Below, one piece after another: positions 7,178-13,818 of a DNA stretch of 24,982 nucleotides. How positions within the stretch are numbered: position 1 is the first letter of the stretch; the number at the start of each line of letters is the position of its first letter. The notes under the pieces were generated by a model that was not told the DNA's origin, did not search any database, and worked only from the letters and a program-made list of their open reading frames with translations. Source of the DNA: a virus; the IMG/VR virus record IMGVR_UViG_3300037485_000279, positions 1-24,982 of that record, one strand, 5' to 3'. Position numbers and translations under genes: made by a program.

Positions 7178-7206
7178 AAGGGGGGTGAAAGCCCCCCTTC
7201 TTCTAT
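7178..7206 (+). terminator. Rho-independent terminator after the cement gene
   Basis: AAGGGGGG (7178-7185) pairs perfectly with CCCCCCTT (7192-7199) around a TGAAAG loop, giving an eight-pair G-C-rich stem. The following CTTCTTCTAT is pyrimidine-rich but not a pure T-run, so termination is probably partial. It lies between the capsid/cement pair and the appendage block, where it would lower downstream expression. Confidence 0.85.
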
Positions 7207-7217
7207 AGGAGAAGAAA

Positions 7218-7412
7218 ATGGCTGATCGTTTCTATTCGCTTATTAAAGGCGAACATAGCACTTGGCAAGTCACTGAAGGCGCTTCTACTTCGAGTGAGGC
7301 TGTTGAGTTGCGCGTCTCGGATACCATCTACGCAAACAAACTAGATGTAATTCTTTTGCTTGAAGTCTTGGAAGATTACTTCAAGACTGTTGAAACAAGC
7401 CCGATTGCTTAA
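7218..7412 (+). CDS. Small conserved phage protein of unknown function
   Basis: The 64-residue protein starts after an excellent AGGAGAAG ribosome site. A beta-like N-terminal half (RFYSLIKGEHSTWQVTEGAS) leads to STSSEAVELRVSD and an amphipathic helix KLDVILLLEVLEDYF with a short tail. Proteins of this size with E-x-x-STSSEAVELRV and a helix with an L-E-V-L-E pattern recur after capsid genes in many tailed phages, but no function is established that I know of. It is the first gene after the terminator, so its expression may be set by read-through. Confidence 0.65.
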   Translation: MADRFYSLIKGEHSTWQVTEGASTSSEAVELRVSDTIYANKLDVILLLEVLEDYFKTVETSPIA

Positions 7413-7422
7413 AGGATAGATC

Positions 7423-7785
7423 ATGGCTGACGCTATTCGAGCAGTAACCAGAACGGACATTAAATCGGCTGTTCCTGCTGCGGTATTCGCATGGACTGGC
7501 CTTGATCTTGACGATTCTGGAATCCAAATTGAGTGCGCCGATTACGTTGATCGCACTGTTGCGATTACCGGAACTTTCGGCGTTGGTGGTTCTGTCACCC
7601 TTCAAGGGTCTAATGACGGAACGAATTGGTTTGCCTTGACGGATATGCAAGCCAATGCAATCACAAAAACCGCTGCGGCAATGGAGATGGTTATTGAAGC
7701 TCCGTTATACATTCGCCCATTGGTTACGGCAGGCGATGGAACCACAAGTCTGACCGTAACGCTTTTCTGTCGGAGGACTCGATAA
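7423..7785 (+). CDS. Beta-rich virion protein, probable head decoration or fibre component
   Basis: The 120-residue protein is dominated by beta strands. The central motif GGSVTLQGSNDGTNWFAL (about 51-68) is typical of discoidin/jelly-roll-like phage structural proteins whose strands end in a surface Trp-Phe. It is preceded by AAGGATAGATC and its TAA overlaps the next ATG (TAATG). Its place after the capsid genes suggests a capsid or neck appendage. A specific role is not assignable from sequence. Confidence 0.6.
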   Translation: MADAIRAVTRTDIKSAVPAAVFAWTGLDLDDSGIQIECADYVDRTVAITGTFGVGGSVTLQGSNDGTNWFALTDMQANAITKTAAAMEMVIEAPLYIRPLVTAGDGTTSLTVTLFCRRTR

Positions 7786-8249
7786 TGTCTGATTTCATTG
7801 CTGCTGCTGATGAAGTTCGCAAGCTGCTTCGCGGGTTTAAAGCTGTCGAAGTTGTTTCTGCTGCTTTGGAAAAAGTTGGTTCTATTGAGAACGCAAGTAA
7901 GGAAGCCGAAGCAAAGCTTGATTCGCTTAAAGGCTTGATCGCTGCCGCCTCTAGCGATCTTGATAACGGCGTTGCTGCTATCTCAGAGGCCAAAGATCAA
8001 GCAAAGAAGATCGCGCTTGATGCCAAAGCAAAAGCAGAGGCTCGTGTTGAAAAAGCGCAGGAAGAAGCGGCTTCAGTAATGGAGTCAGCAAAAGCCATTG
8101 CTGATGAACATCTTGCTAAAGTCGAAACGCTTGCATCAGAGATCGCAGAAAAGGTTTCTGTTAAAGACGCAGTGTCGGCAGAGCTTGCAGATATTGAAGC
8201 AAAGATCGCAAAAGCAAAAGCGTATCTCGCAAAACTTGCCGGAGGTTGA
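7785..8249 (+). CDS. Long coiled-coil protein
   Basis: The 154 residues are Ala-, Lys- and Glu-rich and almost entirely helical. Residues about 35-150 show near-continuous heptads (KEAEAKLDSLKGLI, AKDQAKKIALDAKAKAEARV and VKDAVSAELADIEAKIAKAK stretches) with Ala in many core positions, compatible with a trimeric or dimeric rod. Flanked by beta-rich structural genes, it could form the shaft of a head fibre, with neighbouring beta proteins as knobs; this is inference. The repetitive AAR/AKA codons make the opposite strand open too, which is a compositional artefact. Confidence 0.65.
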   Translation: MSDFIAAADEVRKLLRGFKAVEVVSAALEKVGSIENASKEAEAKLDSLKGLIAAASSDLDNGVAAISEAKDQAKKIALDAKAKAEARVEKAQEEAASVMESAKAIADEHLAKVETLASEIAEKVSVKDAVSAELADIEAKIAKAKAYLAKLAGG

Positions 8250-8255
8250 TAAGCT

Positions 8256-8672
8256 ATGGCCGCATACGTCAAATACGAACTTGGCATCGAAAAGATGATG
8301 GAAGGCGGCAACGCTGGTTCTGATTCTTGGCGTTTGCTGCTATCTAACACCGCTCCGACTGTTGCCACGGACACCACGGCGGCGAGTATCACGGAGATTG
8401 CCAACGGTAACGGTTACACGACTGGAGGCGCTACGCTCACGGTTGCGACTTCCGCAGCGACGGCGGGCGTTTATAAGCTGACATTCAACACGATTCCAAC
8501 GTGGACGTCTAGCACGGGCAACATGGGGCCGTTCCGCTACGTGATCCTGTACAACCTGACGCAGACGCAAGTGATCGGTTATTGGGATTACGGCTCTGCA
8601 TTGACGTTGAACGGGGTCAACGGCGACACCTTCACGCCTTCGGTAGTTGCTGAAACCTTCTCGGTGACCTAA
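8256..8672 (+). CDS. Beta-rich phage structural protein
   Basis: The 138-residue protein follows the pattern of a widespread small virion protein: Trp-x-hydrophobic-LLSNTAPT, then ITEIANGNGYTTGG (about 45-58), a beta-sheet core, and PFRYVILYN followed by IGYWDYGSALTLNGVNGDTF. Such proteins sit in head or tail appendage clusters and are predicted beta sandwiches; the exact location in the virion is not known. Translation is coupled to the next gene through TAATG. From here to about 13 kb the DNA is generally richer in G+C than in the flanking tail and internal-protein genes. Confidence 0.6.
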   Translation: MAAYVKYELGIEKMMEGGNAGSDSWRLLLSNTAPTVATDTTAASITEIANGNGYTTGGATLTVATSAATAGVYKLTFNTIPTWTSSTGNMGPFRYVILYNLTQTQVIGYWDYGSALTLNGVNGDTFTPSVVAETFSVT

Positions 8673-8965
8673 TGGCTTCGGCCATTGGCACAGCGACGAT
8701 AGACTTCGGCGCGTTCCCAGGAACGTCTGAGGCGTCTGTCGCTGTGACCGGACAAGGAACGATCAGCGCAACGAGCAAGTGCGAAGCGTGGATCATGGGT
8801 GACGACACGAGCGGCGCACATACCGCAGCAGATCACAGATACGCACCGCTACTGATCGCCTTGACGTGTGGCACACCAACTGTAGCTACAGGCTTCACAA
8901 TTTACGGGCGCTGCCTTGACAAAATGCAAGGCACTTTCGCAATCCGTTGGGTATGGTCAGACTAA
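8672..8965 (+). CDS. Small conserved beta-rich virion protein
   Basis: The 97-residue protein begins TATIDFGAFPG, continues with EASVAVTGQGTISATSKCEAW and HTAADHRYAPLLIALTCG, and ends GTFAIRWVWSD. This is a familiar small phage family always near structural genes. The pattern of alternating Thr/Val/Ala strands and a conserved ADHRYA segment indicates a compact beta fold. No biochemical role is known to me. It is often found together with the kind of protein encoded just upstream, suggesting that the two act in the same appendage. Confidence 0.65.
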   Translation: MASAIGTATIDFGAFPGTSEASVAVTGQGTISATSKCEAWIMGDDTSGAHTAADHRYAPLLIALTCGTPTVATGFTIYGRCLDKMQGTFAIRWVWSD

Positions 8966-8974
8966 GGATAAATC

Positions 8975-10477
8975 ATGGCACTCGATACTAAACTCGTAGG
9001 TACTACTTCTGGCACAGGCGTAGAAGTCGCTGGAACGAATCAACTCAAGGTTATCCCGGAAGTCGATACCATCACAAGCCCCGAGAACGTAGGCGCTATC
9101 AAAGCGTTCCAAGAGAACGATGGTGGCTATATCACAGGCGCTTACGCGGTGGCTTCTGGTGAAGTGGATATTGACTATCGCCAGCGGGTAGCCCTTGACT
9201 TGCTGCTTGATGACGAGGTGTTCAACTACACCGCGCAGAACTTCGGCAAGCATGCGAACTTGCTGACGACGATGACCTCTGCTTGGGTAGCTGGACAGTT
9301 TGTCACCAACAACGCCAGTATCGTAACGACAACCACGGCTTGTGCGCTCAAGACCTATGCGACGTTCCCGAATAATGGAACGCAGACACTTTCTTATGAT
9401 GCTGAAATCGGGTTCTCCGCACAACCGGCCGCGAATACCTTTGTTGAGTTTGGCTTGGTTGGCCCCGCTACTGTGCAAGGTGCGGCCCCTACAGACGGTG
9501 TTTTCTTTCGGCTGAACTCAGCCGGATTGCAAGGCATCGCAAGTAACGCCGGTACTGAGACTTCCACAGGTGTATTCCCCTTGTCTGGTGGTACTGGTAC
9601 TTGGGCTTACACCAACAACAAGAAGTATCAATTCATTTGTTATGTTGGGGCTGTATATGCGGCCTTCTGGGTGAATGATGGAACAGGTGCTGTTTTACTT
9701 GGTACGATTCAGAAACCTGAATCACAGAATCGTATCTGCATGTCACAGGGTTTGATGGCTTGGTTCAACCATCGTATCACGGGCGGCGCAGCAGGTTCAG
9801 TATTCCAAGCGCAACTCGGCGCTTACTCGGTACGCCTTGGTGGCTCCAACATTACGACGACCAGCTCCACGCAAGGCAATCGCATCTTTGGTTCTTACCA
9901 AGGGGCAGCAGGTGGTACGCAAGGTTCTCTCGCTCGTATCGGTACAATTACTACAGGTAACGAAGCTAACGTAACGGCTGCGGTTCCAACCACAACGACT
10001 GCAGCGCTTGGCTCGGGTTTGGGTGGTACGTTCTGGGAAACCGTTTCACTTGCGGTGAATACTGACGGCATCATCATGAGCTATCAGGTTCCTGCTGGAA
10101 CAATTAACTTGGCTGGTAGGCGCTTGGTGTTGCGAGGTATGTATCTCGCCAGCTACGTGCAGACTGTAATTGTTGGTGGGCCATATGTTGCTGAGTGGTT
10201 CTTGGCGTTTGGGCATACAGCAGTATCTCTGGCTACTGCGGACGGCGCAGCAACCAAAGCCCCAAGGCGCGTTAATCTTCCGTTCAATCAGGTTGTAACG
10301 GCTGCACAAGCTGTGAGTACAGTGGTCGCACAGCAACAAACCTTCTGTGACTTCGGTGACGCGCCTATCTTCGTGAATCCGGGCGAATTCGTTCAGCTTT
10401 GTACGCGTCACATTGGCACAGTAGGTACCAGCGGTACGGTTGTTCATCGCGTAACCCCTATTTATGGATGGGAATAA
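8975..10477 (+). CDS. Large virion protein with lectin-like central domain
   Basis: The 500 residues fall into three parts. Residues 1-110 contain a conserved structural start (LDTKLVGTTSGTGVEV, then GYITGAYAVASGEVDIDYRQR). Residues about 130-290 look like a concanavalin/LamG-type beta sandwich (TLSYDAEIGFSAQP, TDGVFFRLNSAGLQG, QFICYVGAVYAAFWVNDGTG). Residues about 300-500 are a second beta-rich domain ending in a strand-rich C-terminus. Lectin-like sandwiches in virion proteins usually bind surface glycans, suggesting a capsid-displayed adhesion protein, though this is inferred. The central part (row 9601 has 23 G+C of 60) is poorer in G+C than the neighbouring genes, hinting at domain exchange. 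AAGGATAAATC precedes the ATG. Confidence 0.55.
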   Translation: MALDTKLVGTTSGTGVEVAGTNQLKVIPEVDTITSPENVGAIKAFQENDGGYITGAYAVASGEVDIDYRQRVALDLLLDDEVFNYTAQNFGKHANLLTTMTSAWVAGQFVTNNASIVTTTTACALKTYATFPNNGTQTLSYDAEIGFSAQPAANTFVEFGLVGPATVQGAAPTDGVFFRLNSAGLQGIASNAGTETSTGVFPLSGGTGTWAYTNNKKYQFICYVGAVYAAFWVNDGTGAVLLGTIQKPESQNRICMSQGLMAWFNHRITGGAAGSVFQAQLGAYSVRLGGSNITTTSSTQGNRIFGSYQGAAGGTQGSLARIGTITTGNEANVTAAVPTTTTAALGSGLGGTFWETVSLAVNTDGIIMSYQVPAGTINLAGRRLVLRGMYLASYVQTVIVGGPYVAEWFLAFGHTAVSLATADGAATKAPRRVNLPFNQVVTAAQAVSTVVAQQQTFCDFGDAPIFVNPGEFVQLCTRHIGTVGTSGTVVHRVTPIYGWE

Positions 10478-10480
10478 ACC

Positions 10481-11035
10481 ATGACTCCAGCACAAATGGC
10501 CGTAATTCGCGCAGACATTGACGCTACGCCGGAACTGAGCGCCTTCCCGAATAACTCGGACGGGGCGATTGATATTTGCAAGCTCTACAACGCGCCTTCT
10601 GACCCTGTATTCAACGTGTGGAGTACTCGCGCTCCGGTGTCTTCGGTGTATGACGCTATCAACTGGTCGAACTACACACCAACAGACGCTGCAGACGACA
10701 CGGTTCTCTACACCAACCGTTTGCTGGCGATTCAGACTAAGCAAATGAACCTGCAAAGCATGCTACAGGGAAGGGAGACGATTGATGCGAGTAAAGCAAA
10801 TGTTAGGGCTGGCCTCCGCGATGCCGTCATTGCTCTTCCATCTGGCGCTGGCGGCACTTCTGTTTCTGCTGGCGGCTCTAGCGGTGCAACCGTAATGAAT
10901 GCCTTGTTACGTAACGCCACGCGACTTGAGGCATTGCTTTCAACCAGCCAAGCGACCACTGGAACGGTGACAGCGAACCTTCTCGATTTCGAGGGTAGCG
11001 TCAGTTATCCGCTGATTGACGAAGTAAGGGTGTAA
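10481..11035 (+). CDS. Conserved phage protein, possible head-tail or appendage connector
   Basis: The 184-residue protein starts with a helix MTPAQMAVIRADIDATPEL, then a loop with Asp and Tyr, and the pattern FNVWSTRAPVSSVYDAINWSNYTPTD (in pieces at about 45-69). Next comes a helix RLLAIQTKQMNLQSML and the motif IDASKANVRAGLRDAVIALPSG (about 101-122). Proteins with FNVW-R/S-T and ID-x-x-ANVRAG-x-D are frequent in tailed phages near appendage genes, but no activity is established. The helical first half contrasts with the beta-rich neighbours, so it may be a connector or chaperone. Confidence 0.5.
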   Translation: MTPAQMAVIRADIDATPELSAFPNNSDGAIDICKLYNAPSDPVFNVWSTRAPVSSVYDAINWSNYTPTDAADDTVLYTNRLLAIQTKQMNLQSMLQGRETIDASKANVRAGLRDAVIALPSGAGGTSVSAGGSSGATVMNALLRNATRLEALLSTSQATTGTVTANLLDFEGSVSYPLIDEVRV

Positions 11036-11037
11036 TC

Positions 11038-11547
11038 ATGGCAACTACGACGATCAACTACGGCAGCAACACCACGATCACGATGGATTGCTCTGCGCTG
11101 GCAAACAGCGCAACGTGGATCGCGGGTCGTCAATGCGTGACGGTCGATAACACTACGAACAAGTACGTTGATGTATTGGTTCGCGGCAACTTTACTGTTG
11201 GTACAACGCCAAGTACCACGGGTGCGCTCAACGTCTATGTATGGGGCGCAGACACTGACCCAGCCACGACTGCGCTCGGCCCGATTGTCGGCACAGACTC
11301 CACCTGCACTTTCACCAGTACAAGTCTTGGCGCGACGGTGCTGTTTGCCCGTTCCATCCCTGTGTTGGTAGCAACCAGCGACACTAAGTATCAGGTGCAA
11401 CCGTTCAGCGTCGCTGCGATCTTTGGCGGCATCATGCCGAAGTTTTGGGGGTTGTATGTAGCCAACGCCACCAACGTTGCACTGAAAACTGACGCTGCGA
11501 ACACGAACTCCTTCTCCTACAACGGCATCAAGTACGACGTAGCGTAA
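11038..11547 (+). CDS. Beta-rich virion protein of unknown function
   Basis: The 169-residue protein is Thr-, Ala- and Val-rich with repeated beta strands. A start ATTTINYGSNTTITMDCSAL leads to KYVDVLVRGNFTVGT, a LNVYVWGADTD strand pair, and a late AAIFGGIMPKFWGLYVANAT segment. The composition resembles a decoration or appendage protein. It sits two bases after the previous gene and ten before the lectin-like fibre gene, consistent with a shared appendage operon. No named family recognised. Confidence 0.5.
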   Translation: MATTTINYGSNTTITMDCSALANSATWIAGRQCVTVDNTTNKYVDVLVRGNFTVGTTPSTTGALNVYVWGADTDPATTALGPIVGTDSTCTFTSTSLGATVLFARSIPVLVATSDTKYQVQPFSVAAIFGGIMPKFWGLYVANATNVALKTDAANTNSFSYNGIKYDVA

Positions 11548-11556
11548 GGTGCAGGC

Positions 11557-12954
11557 ATGAGCCTTATTGCGCCCAACGTCCTGAGACAACAGCCGCAATA
11601 TGCGGCGCAGATTGACTGGGGGAACCCACTTTCTGCGGGGCTGGTCAGCTTGCTCTGGGTGCATCCGAACGGGATCGCCTATGATCTACTCGCCCCTTCG
11701 ATTGTCTATACAAAAACGAACGTTAGCCCCCTCGGAACGACGCAGGGGTACGGGTCTCAAGTCACCACCGCAGGGGCTAACGGTATTACTTCGGGTAGAA
11801 ACCTAGCACTGAACTGTAAGGTTGCGTCCTCCCCGATGGCCTACATGCTTTTTGGCGAAATTGGAACTATGGGCGCGTCCAATACGGTTGCTGGGTGCGG
11901 CGGTGGGTACCAGTTGTGGTCACTGTACGGAATCCGCAGCCGAAGGGCGTCGGTTTACGCAGGCGGTTCGCAAAGGAGCGTTGATGTAGGGACATGGGCT
12001 ACAGGGATTGGCGTCTTTGGCGTGGTCGCTGATGGGGGTAATGTCATTGGGTATGAGAATGGCAAAAGCTTTGGCTCAACGGCAGGCTCAGGGGCGATCA
12101 CATACGACAACACGTATGGGCATGCGCATATTTTCGGCGGGGGTGGTGGTGACATCACGTCTTGCACAGGCACTGCTTTCTATTCCGCGACGTGGAATCG
12201 CGCCCTAACTCCAAGCGAAGCAAAAAGCCTAAGCGACAACCCGTGGCAAATCTTCAAAGCCCCGAGTCGCAAGATATTCCTGCCGTCGCTGGGCGGGGCT
12301 GCGTCATATTCACTGTCTCTCGCAGCCGGAACCTACGCCTACGCGGGAACCGCGGCTAACCTGAATACAACCCGCGCACTCTCGCTGGCCGCAGGAAGCT
12401 ATGCTTACGCCGGAGCCAATGCTTCAGTTCCCGCAGGCCGAAGACTTCCACTTGCGTCAGGAACCTACGGTTATACCGGATCAACCGCACTACTCAAAGT
12501 CGCCAGAAGCCTAACGCTTGACGTTGGTACGTATGCTTACGCTGGCACTGCGGCTACTCTAACCTACACGCCGGGAACCTCTGCGATTGGCAGACCTGTC
12601 AGTGACGCCTTGGCCGGCGCATGGACGCCGAGTGCAGGGGGCGATCTCTATGCGATGGTGGATGAAGTCTCGCCAAGCGATGCAGATTTCATTAGTACCG
12701 CATCAGGCTCTACGTGTGAGATGGTGTTTAACCCGACAACCTTCCCCGGAACAGCCACACAAACGATTTCATACAGGGCTTCAAGTACCGTTGGAAGCAC
12801 CCTGACTGTGACGCTATTCCAAGGCGCGACGACTATCGCCTCGTGGAGCCACGCGCTTACTGGAACGATCACGCTCTACACCCAAACATTGACTGCCCCT
12901 GAGATAGCCACTATTGTTGCCGGCGCGATCAGCGTCAGATTGACGAGCAGCTAA
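11557..12954 (+). CDS. Fibre-like protein: LamG-type domain, four 22-residue repeats, C-terminal beta domain
   Basis: Residues about 20-230 resemble a concanavalin/LamG sandwich, ending with the typical AFYSATWNRALTPSEAKSL followed by NPWQIFKAP, a signature of many phage lectin-like proteins. Residues 251-336 are four tandem 22-residue repeats of the form L-x-LAAG-x-Y-x-Y-x-G-x-x-A-x-L-x-x-x-R-x, with their Gly at 258, 280, 302 and 324. Residues about 345-465 form a further beta domain (DALAGAWTPSAGG onward). The design of adhesive head, stalk repeats and distal beta domain suggests a surface fibre. The gene is richer in G+C than most of the window (37 of 60 bases in row 12241). The TAA overlaps the next ATG. 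Confidence 0.65.
   Translation: MSLIAPNVLRQQPQYAAQIDWGNPLSAGLVSLLWVHPNGIAYDLLAPSIVYTKTNVSPLGTTQGYGSQVTTAGANGITSGRNLALNCKVASSPMAYMLFGEIGTMGASNTVAGCGGGYQLWSLYGIRSRRASVYAGGSQRSVDVGTWATGIGVFGVVADGGNVIGYENGKSFGSTAGSGAITYDNTYGHAHIFGGGGGDITSCTGTAFYSATWNRALTPSEAKSLSDNPWQIFKAPSRKIFLPSLGGAASYSLSLAAGTYAYAGTAANLNTTRALSLAAGSYAYAGANASVPAGRRLPLASGTYGYTGSTALLKVARSLTLDVGTYAYAGTAATLTYTPGTSAIGRPVSDALAGAWTPSAGGDLYAMVDEVSPSDADFISTASGSTCEMVFNPTTFPGTATQTISYRASSTVGSTLTVTLFQGATTIASWSHALTGTITLYTQTLTAPEIATIVAGAISVRLTSS
12307..12564 (+). repeat. 22-codon tandem repeats (4 copies)
   Basis: The repeat period is exactly 66 bases and the copies are divergent, so purifying selection acts on the protein pattern rather than on DNA identity. 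Each unit carries LAAG followed by Y-x-Y-x-G and A-x-L. The same unit recurs in the next gene at 13050-13451. Confidence 0.85.
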
Positions 12955-13697
12955 TGAGCTTACTTCTCGCACTGACAGGCACAACCTCGATAGACGCCAA
13001 AGTAACGTGGGTTGAGTTCAACACGGCTGCGGGCGGCGGTGCGGTTAATTACACACTGACTTGCGCAGCCGGAGCCTACGCTTATACCGGAACAGCGGCG
13101 AACCTGAAAACCGCAAGGGCGCTATCCTTGGCAGCAGGCGCTTACAACTACGCAGGTGTAGCGTCCAACCTGAAGACTTCGCGGTTCGTCTCTCTCGCAG
13201 CAGGCAGCTACGTCTATGCCGGTCAAGCAGCGATCATCGGCGCAGGAAGAGTTCTTCCGCTTTCCGCTGGCGCGTACAACTACACAGGCACTTCAGCAAA
13301 CCTCAAGACGGATAGGCATCTTCAACTCGCAGCAGGGGTTTATAATTACTCTGGCGAAGACGCAACGCTTACCTACACAGCAGGTAGCGCAACCGTAAAT
13401 TACACGTTAGACCTCGCAGCAGGAACTTATTCATACACTGGACTACCAGCAAAAGCGATATTGGAGGTTGATATGATTGTCGGAGCTACGCCAGCGGAAG
13501 TCTGGGATGAAGTTTTAGAATCAGGATATTCTGCGCGGCAACTTATGCGAATCATGACATCGGTACTCGACGGAAAAGTCTCCGGCGCTGGAACTGGAAC
13601 AGAATCTTTCCGTGATCTGGCAGACACAAAGAACCGCGTTGTCAGCACAGTAGATTCAAATGGAAACAGAACATCGGTGGTGATAGATGCCTCTTAA
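12954..13697 (+). CDS. Repeat-containing virion protein, partner of the upstream fibre gene
   Basis: After a short start, residues 33-166 contain six copies of the same LAAG-x-Y-x-Y-x-G repeat found in the previous protein. The first five are spaced exactly 22 residues apart (Gly at 40, 62, 84, 106, 128) and the sixth is 29 further on. The last 70 residues form a different domain: TPAEVWDEVLESGYSARQLM, SVLDGKVSGAGTG, FRDLADTKNR and VDSNGNRTSV. I recognise this end as a common C-terminal module of phage repeat proteins, without a known function. It has no lectin-like head, so it may interact with the upstream fibre through the shared repeat. A 43-codon gene overlaps its last 11 bases. Confidence 0.65.
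   Translation: MSLLLALTGTTSIDAKVTWVEFNTAAGGGAVNYTLTCAAGAYAYTGTAANLKTARALSLAAGAYNYAGVASNLKTSRFVSLAAGSYVYAGQAAIIGAGRVLPLSAGAYNYTGTSANLKTDRHLQLAAGVYNYSGEDATLTYTAGSATVNYTLDLAAGTYSYTGLPAKAILEVDMIVGATPAEVWDEVLESGYSARQLMRIMTSVLDGKVSGAGTGTESFRDLADTKNRVVSTVDSNGNRTSVVIDAS
13050..13451 (+). repeat. 22-codon tandem repeats (6 copies)
   Basis: Five units have a 66-base period and a sixth follows after an insertion of seven codons. They are homologous in pattern to the array at 12307-12564 in the neighbouring gene, which implies intragenic expansion plus sharing between adjacent genes. Confidence 0.85.
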
Positions 13698-13818
13698 TCA
13701 CTTCAAAGCTAAACACTTTGGGGCGAAGCATTTCGCTACTATCGGTAGTTTAATTGGTGATGTAGTTAATGCTATAGTAGAATGGATTACGTTCGCTAGG
13801 CGAAGGGGCAAGAGATGA
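13687..13818 (+). CDS. Small 43-residue protein with HFxAK pentad repeat and hydrophobic C-terminal half
   Basis: ATG at 13687 opens 43 codons that end in TGA at 13816-13818. The gene overlaps the previous one by 11 bases and the next one by ATGA, and fills a gap that would otherwise be empty. The protein begins MPLNHFKAKHFGAKHF, with His-Phe at 5-6, 10-11 and 15-16: a perfect pentad HF-x-AK. Residues 17-37 (ATIGSLIGDVVNAIVEWITFA) are hydrophobic or amphipathic, and the end RRRGKR is strongly basic. Short phage proteins starting with an NHFKA-K/R-HF motif occur next to similar repeat proteins, which supports reality. A virion peptide or membrane-active peptide is conceivable; the function is unknown. 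GGTGG lies eight bases upstream as ribosome site. Confidence 0.6.
   Translation: MPLNHFKAKHFGAKHFATIGSLIGDVVNAIVEWITFARRRGKR

Noticed and set aside
7997-8404. Antisense Ala/Ser-rich frame opposite the coiled-coil gene
   Set aside because: Low-complexity shadow of Lys/Ala/Glu codons; the heptads on the + strand explain it.
10046-10756. Antisense frame of over 200 codons spanning two structural genes
   Set aside because: It crosses the junction of two convincing + strand genes, is rich in Arg, Cys and His as expected for a shadow frame, and has no start signal.
11005-11664. Antisense frame of 219 codons
   Set aside because: Same reasons: high G+C third positions on the + strand keep the opposite strand open; no homology pattern.
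13061-13315. Alternative + frame within the repeat array
   Set aside because: Arises from the 66-base periodicity, which keeps a second frame open; no initiation signal and Arg/Ser-rich nonsense composition.
12307-13451. CRISPR-like array
   Set aside because: The 66-base period is in frame, divergent at DNA level and has no distinct spacer/repeat division; it is a protein repeat.
11557-13697. One fibre gene split by a frameshift
   Set aside because: The upstream protein has its own complete C-terminal beta domain after the repeats, and the downstream gene has a TAATG-coupled start and a distinct end domain, so two genes are more likely.
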